From positions 1-38,804 of the forward strand of contig JAKSSM010000002.1 in NCBI GenBank assembly GCA_024403065.1: a stretch of 38,804 bases of DNA, read 5' to 3'. Shown piece after piece: positions 7,631 to 14,792 of this stretch; within the stretch, counting starts at the first letter, position 1; each line of letters opens with the position of its first letter. The translations under genes and the position numbers were made by a program. The notes beneath the pieces were generated by a model. The model saw only the letters and a list, made by a program, of their open reading frames with translations. It was not told the origin of the DNA and did not search any database. Origin of the DNA: Clostridia bacterium. GTDB lineage: Bacteria; Bacillota; Clostridia; Peptostreptococcales; Anaerovoracaceae.

Positions 7631-8531
7631 TCTGTCTTTTCTTCATTACAAGATCAATTGCATTATGCTGATTCTTTATGAAAATTTCTTCGCAGCCCTG
7701 CTGATATTCTCCATCCAGTGTCCAGTTGTTTTCTCCTGATGTAGTAATTTTGAATTCAGAATCATTTACAAATGTAACAAGACTGTCATTATTGAAATTC
7801 TGCGTTGAAAGAATTGAAATAATTTCTCCAAGTTCAATCATATCCATAGGCATTTTTACCAGTAGAAGTTCAAATTTTCCATCTGCCATATCTACAAACT
7901 TGTCACTTAATGTAAGAATTCCTGCAATTGATTTTGAGTTGCTGATTGCACCAAAGATATAGTCACCATCAAATACCTTTCCTGATGATGTTTCAATTCT
8001 GATATTCGTTGCTCTTATTGAAGGTATTGAGTTTATACCACCAAGAATATATGCAAGATGTCCAAGGGCATTCTTTACATTCTGTGGAGTTTCATATGAT
8101 ACACTTGTAACTGCACCAAAGGATGCAACATATGTGAATGGTCTTCCGTTGAAATCACCTACATCGAACGTAATAGGATATCCACTTACAATATCCTTTG
8201 CAGCCTGTACCACATTCTTTGAAAGACCAAGGCTCTGTGCAAAGTCGTTTGTGCTTCCACATGGAATATATCCGATAGGGGTTCTTACCCCACTCTTAAT
8301 AACACCTGCAACGGTTTCATTGAATGTACCGTCTCCTCCTGCACATACAATCAGATCAAACTGCTTAGAATATTCTTTTGCATATTCTGTTGCGTCTCCA
8401 AGTCTTGTTGTTGTAAGTACTGTTGTCATGAAACCTGCTTTTGTGAATACATCAACAATTTCAGTCAGCATCTTATTCACTTTCATCTGACCGGAACATG
8501 GATTTACAATAAGAAGTACTTTTCTTTTCAT
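7626..8531 (-). CDS. Diacylglycerol-kinase-family lipid kinase (DagK/YegS-like)
   Basis: Phosphorylates a lipid, most likely diacylglycerol, at the membrane with ATP and returns it to phosphatidate for phospholipid synthesis. 301 residues. The catalytic-domain signatures are VNPCSG at 9-14, CAGGDGTFNE at 63-72 (the GGDGT nucleotide loop) and IGYIPCGSTNDFA at 86-98. The C-terminal beta domain contains LDGEYQ. The exact lipid is not certain, since bacterial members differ. The start shares its first base with the rdgB stop (TAATG) and has GGAGGG upstream, so it is translationally coupled. It is the last gene of a four-gene operon. Confidence 0.9.
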   Translation of the reverse strand: MKRKVLLIVNPCSGQMKVNKMLTEIVDVFTKAGFMTTVLTTTRLGDATEYAKEYSKQFDLIVCAGGDGTFNETVAGVIKSGVRTPIGYIPCGSTNDFAQSLGLSKNVVQAAKDIVSGYPITFDVGDFNGRPFTYVASFGAVTSVSYETPQNVKNALGHLAYILGGINSIPSIRATNIRIETSSGKVFDGDYIFGAISNSKSIAGILTLSDKFVDMADGKFELLLVKMPMDMIELGEIISILSTQNFNNDSLVTFVNDSEFKITTSGENNWTLDGEYQQGCEEIFIKNQHNAIDLVMKKRQK

Positions 8532-9130
8532 TATTTTCCCTCCAGAATTCTTTCAAGATCTTCAAGCGCTCTTCTTCTGTGGCTTATGGTATTCTTGTAA
8601 TCAGTTCCAAGTTCTGCAAATGTGAGGTCTGAGCCTTCTGGAATAAAGAGAGGATCGTAACCGAATCCATTTGTTCCACATTTCTTTTCAGCAATTCTTC
8701 CGTGGCATTCTCCACGTGCTACAATCTTTTTGCCATCAGGATAAACCAGTGTGATAACTGTTACAAACTTTGCAGTTCTCTTATCCTTTGGACAGTCCTT
8801 CATAACATCAAGAAGTTTTGCATTGTTCTTGTCAGCAGATTCTTCTGGTCCACCGAATCTTCCAGTGTAAACACCAGGAGCACCATTGAGATAATCAACC
8901 ATAAGTCCTGTATCATCAGCAATACTTGGAAGATTTGTCATCTTCATGATTGCATAGGCTTTCTTGTATGAATTTTCTTCCAGAGTCTCTCCGTCTTCAA
9001 CTATGTCATAGTCATGTGGAACACCAGCTTCATCTCTTGTTATCATATCGATTCCAAGTTTCTTGACAATGGCTTCCATTTCTTTAAGTTTTCCTTTGTT
9101 GTGTGTAGCTGCTACAAAAACTTCACTCAT
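8531..9130 (-). CDS. rdgB: XTP/dITP pyrophosphatase, nucleotide-pool sanitiser
   Basis: Hydrolyses dITP, XTP and ITP to monophosphates and keeps deaminated purines out of DNA and RNA. 199 residues. Family motifs are ATHNKGKLKE at 8-17, SIADDTGL at 69-76 (metal-binding and catalytic acids), GAPGVYTGRFGG at 83-94, TNGFGYDPLF at 153-162 and SHRRRAL at 183-189. The ATG at 9128-9130 follows GGAGGAAT; a longer reading would overlap the J-domain gene without a ribosome site. It begins 10 bases after that gene and overlaps the lipid-kinase start. The neighbours do not share an obvious pathway with it. Confidence 0.95.
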   Translation of the reverse strand: MSEVFVAATHNKGKLKEMEAIVKKLGIDMITRDEAGVPHDYDIVEDGETLEENSYKKAYAIMKMTNLPSIADDTGLMVDYLNGAPGVYTGRFGGPEESADKNNAKLLDVMKDCPKDKRTAKFVTVITLVYPDGKKIVARGECHGRIAEKKCGTNGFGYDPLFIPEGSDLTFAELGTDYKNTISHRRRALEDLERILEGK

Positions 9131-9140
9131 TTTATTCCTC

Positions 9141-9806
9141 CTAAATACAGCAGAATACCGGCATTCCCAAACCACTGCATGGTGCAGCAAGACAGCTGCA
9201 TAAAAGTGCTCTGCTGCAGCATGTAAGTACTCTGCTTCCTATATAGTCCATAGACGTTGGATTTCCACCATAGCGTCCACTCATTGACTGGTATCTTGAT
9301 TCTCCACTCATTATATCATTGAAAAGATCTCTATAAAGGAGATTGTCCGGTTCGAATTTAAGCGACTGGGCTGCATGCTCCTGGGCAGTTGAGATATTAC
9401 CGATATAGTAGTTTGCCCATGCACTCAGATAGTACCATCTGCCATCACGGTTCTTTACATTGGAAAGAACATTTATGCCTTCCCTGTAATAGCCGTTATT
9501 GATGTAACTTGCAGCGGATCTCAGGTACATATCATCCTGAGATTCAGTTTTCTGCTCATTTTCAGTGTATGTACTGTATCCGTAATTTCTGTAGTTGTAC
9601 GCGCCAGATACATTTTTACCCTGTCTTTCATCCATAATCATATTGTATGCCTGCTGAACCTCTTTGAATTTTTCTTCATAGGCTTTCTGATTAGGATTAC
9701 CCACATTGGCATCAGGATGATACTTTCTTGAAAGAATTCTGTATTTACTTTTAATTTCTACATCGGATGCATCATATGCTACACCCAATACCTTATACGG
9801 ATCCAT
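9141..9806 (-). CDS. J-domain protein with a cysteine-rich C-terminal tail
   Basis: The N-terminal J domain (about 1-60, MDPYKVLGV, with the HPD motif at 30-32) should stimulate an Hsp70/DnaK ATPase. A short linker rich in Tyr and Asn follows, then a TPR-like helical pair (about 95-165), then a tail in which seven of the last 26 residues are Cys (196, 197, 203, 205, 210, 219, 220), ending Phe-Cys-Cys-Ile. There is no zinc-finger domain of the DnaJ type. The tail could bind metal, carry lipid or form disulfides. The ATG at 9804-9806 lies inside the end of the DUF5685 gene (14-base overlap), so the two are made together. In my recollection this pairing with DUF5685 recurs in Clostridia, which suggests a shared job. 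Confidence 0.85.
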   Translation of the reverse strand: MDPYKVLGVAYDASDVEIKSKYRILSRKYHPDANVGNPNQKAYEEKFKEVQQAYNMIMDERQGKNVSGAYNYRNYGYSTYTENEQKTESQDDMYLRSAASYINNGYYREGINVLSNVKNRDGRWYYLSAWANYYIGNISTAQEHAAQSLKFEPDNLLYRDLFNDIMSGESRYQSMSGRYGGNPTSMDYIGSRVLTCCSRALLCSCLAAPCSGLGMPVFCCI

Positions 9807-10638
9807 CTTCCTTTTTCTTATCCTTTGCTGTCTTCTTTTCAGTATATCTTTCCCATACACCGGAATAAAGAATATTTCTCAATATTTCCGTGTTGGTAAG
9901 AAGTGGTAGTCTTTCAAAATATGCTGTGCACTCACTGATCATTAGCATGAGAAGTCTCATAACCTTTTCTTCAAAATCAGCTTCTGTGCTTAACATTTTC
10001 AATGGATTATATGAATCATTTTCTGTATCATCTTCAAGGTCTTCATAGGCATCAAGAAGATATATGAATTTTCCGAGAAAGAATCCGGTTTTGTACAGGT
10101 CATCTTTAAACTCATCATCCCTGTATGCAAATACTTCCCCCATTATTTCACCAAATATGCCAGATACTGCATCAGGTGACTCTTCTTTATTCTTTTCAAG
10201 AGCAGAAAGTTCCTTAAGTTTATCTTTTATAACTGCACTTTTCTCTTCATATGCTGATGAGATTTTCTTTACTTTCCTTTTGAGTAAAAGCATCCCTATT
10301 CTGGATTTAAGACTTCTGTCATCATTCCAGTCATCAAGAAGCTTATAGTATGTAAGCAGGATGCACATATCTGAACTGTATACTGATGCACTGCTTTTTC
10401 TTTCCTCATGTTTTTTGAAAGGCTTTATGAAGCATCTTCTCATTTCAGCCTTCTCATCTTCATCATAGAGGTCAGCAAGAAGCATTACAAGAAATACCAT
10501 ATCATAGTTCAGTGTTACTCTTCCAATGAGTCCGAAATTCTCGTTCAGAACTCTGCAGAGGCCACAATAATAACTCTGATAGCGATCATATTCTTTAATT
10601 TTCAGTTCAGGTCTGTTGACCTTTACATATCCAAACAT
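9793..10638 (-). CDS. DUF5685 family protein, all-helical, function unknown
   Basis: 281 residues, predicted mostly helical, no signal peptide. The N-terminus MFGYVKVNRPELKI and the YYCGLC motif (23-28) fit DUF5685. Two Asp-rich motifs stand out: LDDWNDD at 101-107, and DAYEDLEDD at 196-204 preceded by GFFLGKF and followed by NDSYNPL. Their spacing and surroundings recall the two metal-binding motifs of squalene/phytoene-synthase-type enzymes; this is inference, not an established assignment. The C-terminus is a charged Lys-rich tail. The ATG has no ribosome site, and a -10 box lies six bases upstream, so the mRNA may be leaderless. It is the first gene of the operon with the J-domain protein, rdgB and the lipid kinase. 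Confidence 0.8.
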   Translation of the reverse strand: MFGYVKVNRPELKIKEYDRYQSYYCGLCRVLNENFGLIGRVTLNYDMVFLVMLLADLYDEDEKAEMRRCFIKPFKKHEERKSSASVYSSDMCILLTYYKLLDDWNDDRSLKSRIGMLLLKRKVKKISSAYEEKSAVIKDKLKELSALEKNKEESPDAVSGIFGEIMGEVFAYRDDEFKDDLYKTGFFLGKFIYLLDAYEDLEDDTENDSYNPLKMLSTEADFEEKVMRLLMLMISECTAYFERLPLLTNTEILRNILYSGVWERYTEKKTAKDKKKEDGSV

Positions 10639-10644
10639 AGATAT

Positions 10645-10675
10645 AATATATCATAAACAGAAGGCCAATTGTGAA
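10645..10675 (-). promoter_or_regulatory. Extended -10 promoter giving a leaderless DUF5685 transcript
   Basis: Minus strand: -10 TATATT (10645-10650) preceded by TGA (TATGATATATT). A possible -35 TTCACA (10670-10675) is 19 bases away, which is long. Six bases separate the -10 from the ATG, so transcription would begin at or next to the start codon. Confidence 0.5.
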
Positions 10676-10690
10676 AATATTGTGTAGTTT

Positions 10691-10718
10691 AAAAGAAATC
10701 GCCGGGCAGATGCCCGGC
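10691..10718 (-). terminator. Rho-independent terminator after the dynamin-like gene
   Basis: GC-rich perfect stem GCCGGGCA/TGCCCGGC (10701-10718) with a tight loop, followed on the minus strand by GATTTCTTTT. The T run is interrupted but the stem is strong. Confidence 0.75.
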
Positions 10719-10726
10719 AATATATA

Positions 10727-12067
10727 CTATTCACAGTGAACGTCTTTAAACTCTTCTTTCTTTTCAGGTTCAACGTAGTTTTCACTTCTGTCAAGTTCTC
10801 TTCTTAAACGGATAAGCTTTCTTGTAAGATAGTTTACTTCGTAGATTCTCTTTGTGACTGTATAGCTGTTATCTTCACGATACATGAAGATTTTAGCCAT
10901 TGTTTCAGTGAGTTCATTTAAAGTATCCTCAACAGCCTTTGAGAAATCTTCGCTTAAATCTCTTGAACCATCTTCAAGATTCTTTCCACCTCTGAAGAAA
11001 TCTACTGTTGAAATACTGTAGTGATATTCAATTCCAAAAAGGTCCTGAACCTTAAGGGAAAGACTGTTTTTTATATCATTGAGATGTGCTTCAAGCATTC
11101 TCGGATTGCTTTTGAACTGACTTCCGAATTCCTTTGCTTCCGCTTTGATTTCATCAAATGATGAGTTGAGTTTAAGGAACGCTTCATCAAATTCCTTGTG
11201 AGTCATCTGAAGTGTCTTTCTGTAGAGACTGATCTGTGAAAGAGCTGAAGCTCCGATATCCTTCATCTTGAGTTTGCATGATGAAGCAATTATATCCTTT
11301 ACAGTTGTCTCACAATCCTTCTTTATTGCTTCTTTCAGCTCCTCAATGCCAGCCTTTGTTTTGGCACTGATTGGGAAAAGCTGAACAGATTCAACCTCCA
11401 TAAGCTTTGATATAAGTTTCTGGCAGTATGAAAGATATGCATTAAGGTCTTCCTCATCAATTGTATCTATTTTGTTTACGGCAAAATAGAACTTCGATGC
11501 ATAGCTTTTTGCATTCTTGAGAAAGTCTATTTCAATCTGATTGATTGGGCTGTCAACTGAAAGCATGAAGATTACTGCATCACTTTCCTTCACATAGGAA
11601 TATGCTGCATCAGTATTCTTCTGATGAACAGATCCTACACCAGGAGTATCTACAAATGTCACTCCTCCTTTAAGGAAATCTGACTCAGCGAAAATTTCAA
11701 CATCGTAAACACCAAGTTCGTTGTTGCTGTTTTCCTGTTCGTTGATGAACTGAGACATTTCGTCGAACTCGATTTCTTTTACGATACCATTGTCAAATCT
11801 TACAGTACAAGCCTTCTTTCCATAGTCAATCTTTGTAACAACAGCAGTTACAGGAACAATTCCAACAGGAAGAATGTCTTCACCAAGAATAGCATTGACT
11901 GTTTTGCTCTTGCCACGCTTGAACTGACCGATAACAGAAATGGTAATCTTCTGATTTTCAAGTTTGTCTATAAGCTCGTTTGTTCTTTCGAGTTCTCCCT
12001 TTGTAAGCTCATACTCTGAAAAAACATCACGCATCTCTTTTGTAATTTCTAAAATACTTCTGATCAA
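10727..12067 (-). CDS. Dynamin-family GTPase
   Basis: 446 residues with a complete GTPase domain of the dynamin superfamily: P-loop GQFKRGKS at 47-54, switch I Thr in PVTAV (72-76), DTPGVGS at 140-146 and NKID at 198-201. A long helical region (about 255-446) follows, as in bacterial dynamin-like proteins that bind and remodel membranes. No transmembrane helix is visible, so it is probably a peripheral membrane protein. The likely start is TTG at 12065-12067, nine bases after AAGGG; an ATG 11 codons later is the alternative. The gene begins four bases after the ferredoxin stop and ends the radical SAM/ferredoxin operon. The target membrane and role are unknown. Confidence 0.85.
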   Translation of the reverse strand: MIRSILEITKEMRDVFSEYELTKGELERTNELIDKLENQKITISVIGQFKRGKSKTVNAILGEDILPVGIVPVTAVVTKIDYGKKACTVRFDNGIVKEIEFDEMSQFINEQENSNNELGVYDVEIFAESDFLKGGVTFVDTPGVGSVHQKNTDAAYSYVKESDAVIFMLSVDSPINQIEIDFLKNAKSYASKFYFAVNKIDTIDEEDLNAYLSYCQKLISKLMEVESVQLFPISAKTKAGIEELKEAIKKDCETTVKDIIASSCKLKMKDIGASALSQISLYRKTLQMTHKEFDEAFLKLNSSFDEIKAEAKEFGSQFKSNPRMLEAHLNDIKNSLSLKVQDLFGIEYHYSISTVDFFRGGKNLEDGSRDLSEDFSKAVEDTLNELTETMAKIFMYREDNSYTVTKRIYEVNYLTRKLIRLRRELDRSENYVEPEKKEEFKDVHCE

Positions 12068-12070
12068 TTG

Positions 12071-12568
12071 TTATTTCCCTTCATAGAATCTGCAGTCTTT
12101 ACATATCGGGTCATTTTCCCTTCTCCATTCGTCGCAGTACATAGGACGAAGGATAAGGTTCTCTGGGATTTTATCACCAAGAAGTGATTTTACAGCTGCA
12201 ATCTGGCATAATGTTGCAACAAATTCTGTTCTCGCACCAGATCTTACGCTTCTCATTACCTGTCTGTAATGTGCTGGAAGATCACGGCTTTCAAATGCTT
12301 CCTCATACTGATAGAACTGCTCAAATTCAGGGAGTTCAACAGGATTGAAAAGCGGACAGAAAAGAACGCAGGCATTGCATTTCTGACATCCGTTTTCATC
12401 ACGGACAGGAACCATTTTCTTTGTATCCTTTTTTACAAAATCACGTGAAGCTAAAACAGATGCTGCTTTTTCGTCATTTCTGTCATGCATCTTAAGGCAC
12501 TGATATTTGCAGGCCACAACACATGCACCACAGCCATTACAATTTTTTACTGAATCTACAATCTGCAT
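12071..12568 (-). CDS. Two-cluster [4Fe-4S] ferredoxin-like protein with a C-terminal extension
   Basis: 165 residues. Two CxxCxxCxxxC motifs (Cys10-13-16-20 and Cys61-64-67-71) each bind a [4Fe-4S] cluster, but they are separated by a roughly 40-residue insert, unlike a compact 2[4Fe-4S] ferredoxin. The C-terminal part (about 75-165) contains a helical segment and three further Cys in PMYCDEW and ICKDC, which may bind metal. It is a plausible electron carrier for the radical SAM enzyme encoded just upstream. The ATG at 12566-12568 begins two bases before that gene's stop in minus-strand order, and the ribosome site AGGGAAT lies in its last codons. Confidence 0.85.
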   Translation of the reverse strand: MQIVDSVKNCNGCGACVVACKYQCLKMHDRNDEKAASVLASRDFVKKDTKKMVPVRDENGCQKCNACVLFCPLFNPVELPEFEQFYQYEEAFESRDLPAHYRQVMRSVRSGARTEFVATLCQIAAVKSLLGDKIPENLILRPMYCDEWRRENDPICKDCRFYEGK

Positions 12569-12569
12569 A

Positions 12570-13481
12570 TTAATATTCCCTGTTTCTGTATGCTTCAAGA
12601 TCAAGTTCTTCACCATAGTCATTCCAGTCGGATCTGATGATTCCTCTTGGGTTTACTATAATGTCATTGATTTCCTGAGTTCCATCTTCTTTAATGATTG
12701 TTGAATATGGAAGAGTTCTGTGGTATGTAACATTTCTGTTTTTTACTGCGCAGTTCCATCTGAAGTCATTCTTTGAAATGCAGTTTTCTGCAAACCACTT
12801 TTCAATAGCTTCAGTTCCATTTACACCAAGTGCACTTAAAACATTTCTGAATGTTGGAACTTCATCGTTGTCAAGGATATAAAGGTTATCAAGAGTAGTC
12901 TTTGTATAGTCCTCTCTGAACTGAACACCTACCACTGACTTTCTGTTTTCAAATCTTTCGATGAAATCCTTTACAAGAAGACCATCTTCTGCATTGAAAA
13001 GAACACAGTTGATTCTTACAGGTACAGGAATAACATCAAATACCATATCGTCACATTCCTTAACATACTTTCTGATATGTCTTGAAACGTTGATGCCTGT
13101 AATAGTATCCTTGTGATCTTCAATAATATCAAGCATGTCGCTTAATGAATTCTTTTCAAGTGGGAAAGTTGTATTAATGAAAAGATTATGTGGTGCAAGC
13201 CCTCTTGCAACACTTTCATCGTTCATTTTCTTAACTGTACTGATGAGAAGTTCGAGACTCTTAAGTTCAGCAAATGGTTCTCCTCCAGTGAATACGAAAT
13301 CGCAGGATGGTGTGATGCTGTGCATAACCTTCATGGATTCGATTACGTTATTAACATCAAAACCTGCATTTTCAAGATAATCCTTTTTATTTACGCAGAA
13401 TGGACAACGGTTACCGCAATCATATGGTGCGAAAACTGTAACTGTTGCTCCCCTCTCATACTGACATGAATATTTGCTCAT
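12570..13481 (-). CDS. Radical SAM enzyme of unknown substrate
   Basis: 303 residues with the canonical CX3CX2C cluster motif (Cys22, Cys26, Cys29 in CGNRCPFC) and the SAM-binding GGEP at 66-69. It should reductively cleave S-adenosylmethionine and generate a 5'-deoxyadenosyl radical. No SPASM-type Cys-rich extension is evident, though single Cys lie in ENCISK and WNCAVK. The nearest architecture is the activase/MoaA-like group, but the substrate is not identifiable. The ATG follows AAAGGAG. It heads a three-gene operon with a ferredoxin-like protein and a dynamin-like GTPase. Confidence 0.85.
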   Translation of the reverse strand: MSKYSCQYERGATVTVFAPYDCGNRCPFCVNKKDYLENAGFDVNNVIESMKVMHSITPSCDFVFTGGEPFAELKSLELLISTVKKMNDESVARGLAPHNLFINTTFPLEKNSLSDMLDIIEDHKDTITGINVSRHIRKYVKECDDMVFDVIPVPVRINCVLFNAEDGLLVKDFIERFENRKSVVGVQFREDYTKTTLDNLYILDNDEVPTFRNVLSALGVNGTEAIEKWFAENCISKNDFRWNCAVKNRNVTYHRTLPYSTIIKEDGTQEINDIIVNPRGIIRSDWNDYGEELDLEAYRNREY

Positions 13482-13521
13482 TCCAAACTCCTTTCGAAAA
13501 AATAGTAACAAATACCAACGA

Positions 13522-13550
13522 ATTTTAACATAAAATATGAGTAAAGTCAC
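13522..13550 (-). promoter_or_regulatory. Promoter of the radical SAM-ferredoxin-dynamin operon
   Basis: Minus strand: -35 GTGACT (13545-13550), 17-base spacer, -10 TAAAAT (13522-13527) preceded by TGT, an extended -10. The expected start is about 34 bases before the ATG. Confidence 0.5.
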
Positions 13551-13607
13551 CCTTTTTAGAAAAAAGTTTAATTATTTAAAATTTAACAAAATATTTTAAA
13601 ATAGCTG

Positions 13608-13636
13608 TTGACAAATCATCCATTTGCTATTAGAAT
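13608..13636 (+). promoter_or_regulatory. Strong sigma-A promoter of the tRNA operon
   Basis: Consensus -35 TTGACA (13608-13613), 17-base spacer, -10 TAGAAT (13631-13636). A very A/T-rich tract upstream (about 13558-13600) resembles an UP element, as expected for a stable-RNA promoter. Confidence 0.85.
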
Positions 13637-13649
13637 AACAAGGTAGCAT

Positions 13650-13724
13650 TCCGGAGTAGCTCAATGGTGGAGCAGGCGGCTGTTAACCGCAAGGTCGGAG
13701 GTTCGAGCCCTCTCTCCGGAGCCA
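13650..13724 (+). tRNA. tRNA-Asn (GTT), CCA encoded
   Basis: Full cloverleaf: acceptor TCCGGAG/CTCCGGA, D stem GCTC/GAGC, anticodon loop CTGTTAA, T arm GGAGG-TTCGAGC-CCTCT, discriminator G and encoded CCA. The outer anticodon-stem pair is a G-A mismatch (27-43). Confidence 0.96.
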
Positions 13725-13768
13725 TTTTTTTAAGAAAATTTGAATGAAGTTTCTTATGAAGCTTTTGT

Positions 13769-13857
13769 GCCGGAGTGGCGGAATTGGCAGACGCACAGGA
13801 CTTAAAATCCTGCGATACTTACCTATCGTACCGGTTCGACCCCGGTCTCCGGCACCA
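13769..13857 (+). tRNA. tRNA-Leu (TAA), CCA encoded
   Basis: Class II tRNA with a long variable arm: acceptor GCCGGAG/CTCCGGC, anticodon loop CTTAAAA, T loop TTCGACC, discriminator A and encoded CCA. It reads TTA and TTG. Confidence 0.96.
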
Positions 13858-13876
13858 ATTTTTTTAAAATCAATAT

Positions 13877-13952
<76 letters not shown>

Positions 13953-13961
13953 AGATTATTC

Positions 13962-13987
13962 AACCTGAACTAATGTTCAGGTTTTTT
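13962..13987 (+). terminator. Rho-independent terminator of the tRNA operon
   Basis: Perfect 9-base stem AACCTGAAC/GTTCAGGTT with loop TAAT, followed by TTTTTT. Confidence 0.9.
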
Positions 13988-14096
13988 GTTGCGTTTTTTG
14001 TGAATGATTACAATTCCCTACCTATACAGATAGTCTACAAGTTGTACTTGTGGTTGTACCAGATTGAAACATAAACTTATCTTTTTTTGATATATC

Positions 14097-14124
14097 AAAA
14101 TCACCGAGCTACGCAGCTCGGTGA
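14097..14124 (-). terminator. Rho-independent terminator after the 210-residue gene
   Basis: Perfect 10-base stem TCACCGAGCT/AGCTCGGTGA with a 4-base loop, followed on the minus strand by a short T run (TTTTGATAT). The roughly 110 bases between this and the tRNA terminator show no gene. Confidence 0.75.
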
Positions 14125-14134
14125 TTCCTCTATA

Positions 14135-14767
14135 TTACTCTTCTTTAATTTTTCCATATTCATAATCGCTTGTATATGGATGTCCATTTAGAAGTTCAAC
14201 AGCGTCATCTGAGTAAATCGATTGATAGCCATCGAAAATTGCAAGATCAGGTTCGATTATAAACGTGTTTCCATTACTCAAATAAAATGTTATCATATCA
14301 AATGTTTCATTACTTGGTTCAAATTCACAAATATTATGATTATGCCACTTGTCATAGCTTTTGGTTCTCTTCCGCAGCTCTACTGATGATAATTCACCAT
14401 ACTCAAAAGTAATTGTATTGTTTTCAACCACACTCTCACTTTGATAAATATCTATAGAATTATTGAATATGTCCTTGTATTCCGCATTATCATACGACTT
14501 CTTTTCATCTGGATCCATAGACCTATACTGAAGCGAAAGTCCATCCATATCCACAAAATTTACTACAAGACTCATTTCATTATCGAAATTGATATATATA
14601 TTATCGTCGACTGAGTATTCCCTTACATTGTCACTGAAAAAACTAAGACTGAACCCCCGAATATACACGGACTTTATTCTATGCCCTTTTGTCTCTTCTA
14701 TAAGTTTTTCAAAATACAATCTTGCATCAGATGCTTTGGGCAGATTATGTTCAACGCTGATATCCAT
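14135..14767 (-). CDS. Unrecognised 210-residue acidic protein, possibly a two-repeat beta fold
   Basis: I do not recognise a family. It is soluble, acidic and Asn/Asp-rich, with no signal peptide or membrane helix. Two similar halves can be seen: IKSVYIRGFSLSF followed by IYINFDNEMSLVVNF (about 32-74), and LSSVELRKRTKSY followed by ITFYLSNGNTFIIEP (about 127-172). Hairpins of the form 'hydrophobic strand, Asn turn, hydrophobic strand' are common in immunity-like and SUKH-like proteins, but that is only a resemblance. The ATG follows AAAGGAGTGTT. It lies 25 bases after the 5'-nucleotidase gene, so it is probably on the same mRNA. Its AT-rich codons and place beside the tRNA operon would fit a recent arrival. 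Confidence 0.7.
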   Translation of the reverse strand: MDISVEHNLPKASDARLYFEKLIEETKGHRIKSVYIRGFSLSFFSDNVREYSVDDNIYINFDNEMSLVVNFVDMDGLSLQYRSMDPDEKKSYDNAEYKDIFNNSIDIYQSESVVENNTITFEYGELSSVELRKRTKSYDKWHNHNICEFEPSNETFDMITFYLSNGNTFIIEPDLAIFDGYQSIYSDDAVELLNGHPYTSDYEYGKIKEE

Positions 14768-14792
14768 AACACTCCTTTAATTAATCCAACCT

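Noticed and set aside
9141-9806. Call as full DnaJ chaperone
   Set aside because: There is no Gly/Phe region, zinc finger or C-terminal peptide-binding domain of DnaJ; only the J domain is shared.
13988-14096. Possible attachment site or integrase remnant after tRNA-fMet
   Set aside because: I searched by eye for a copy of the tRNA 3' end and for integrase-like residues and found neither.
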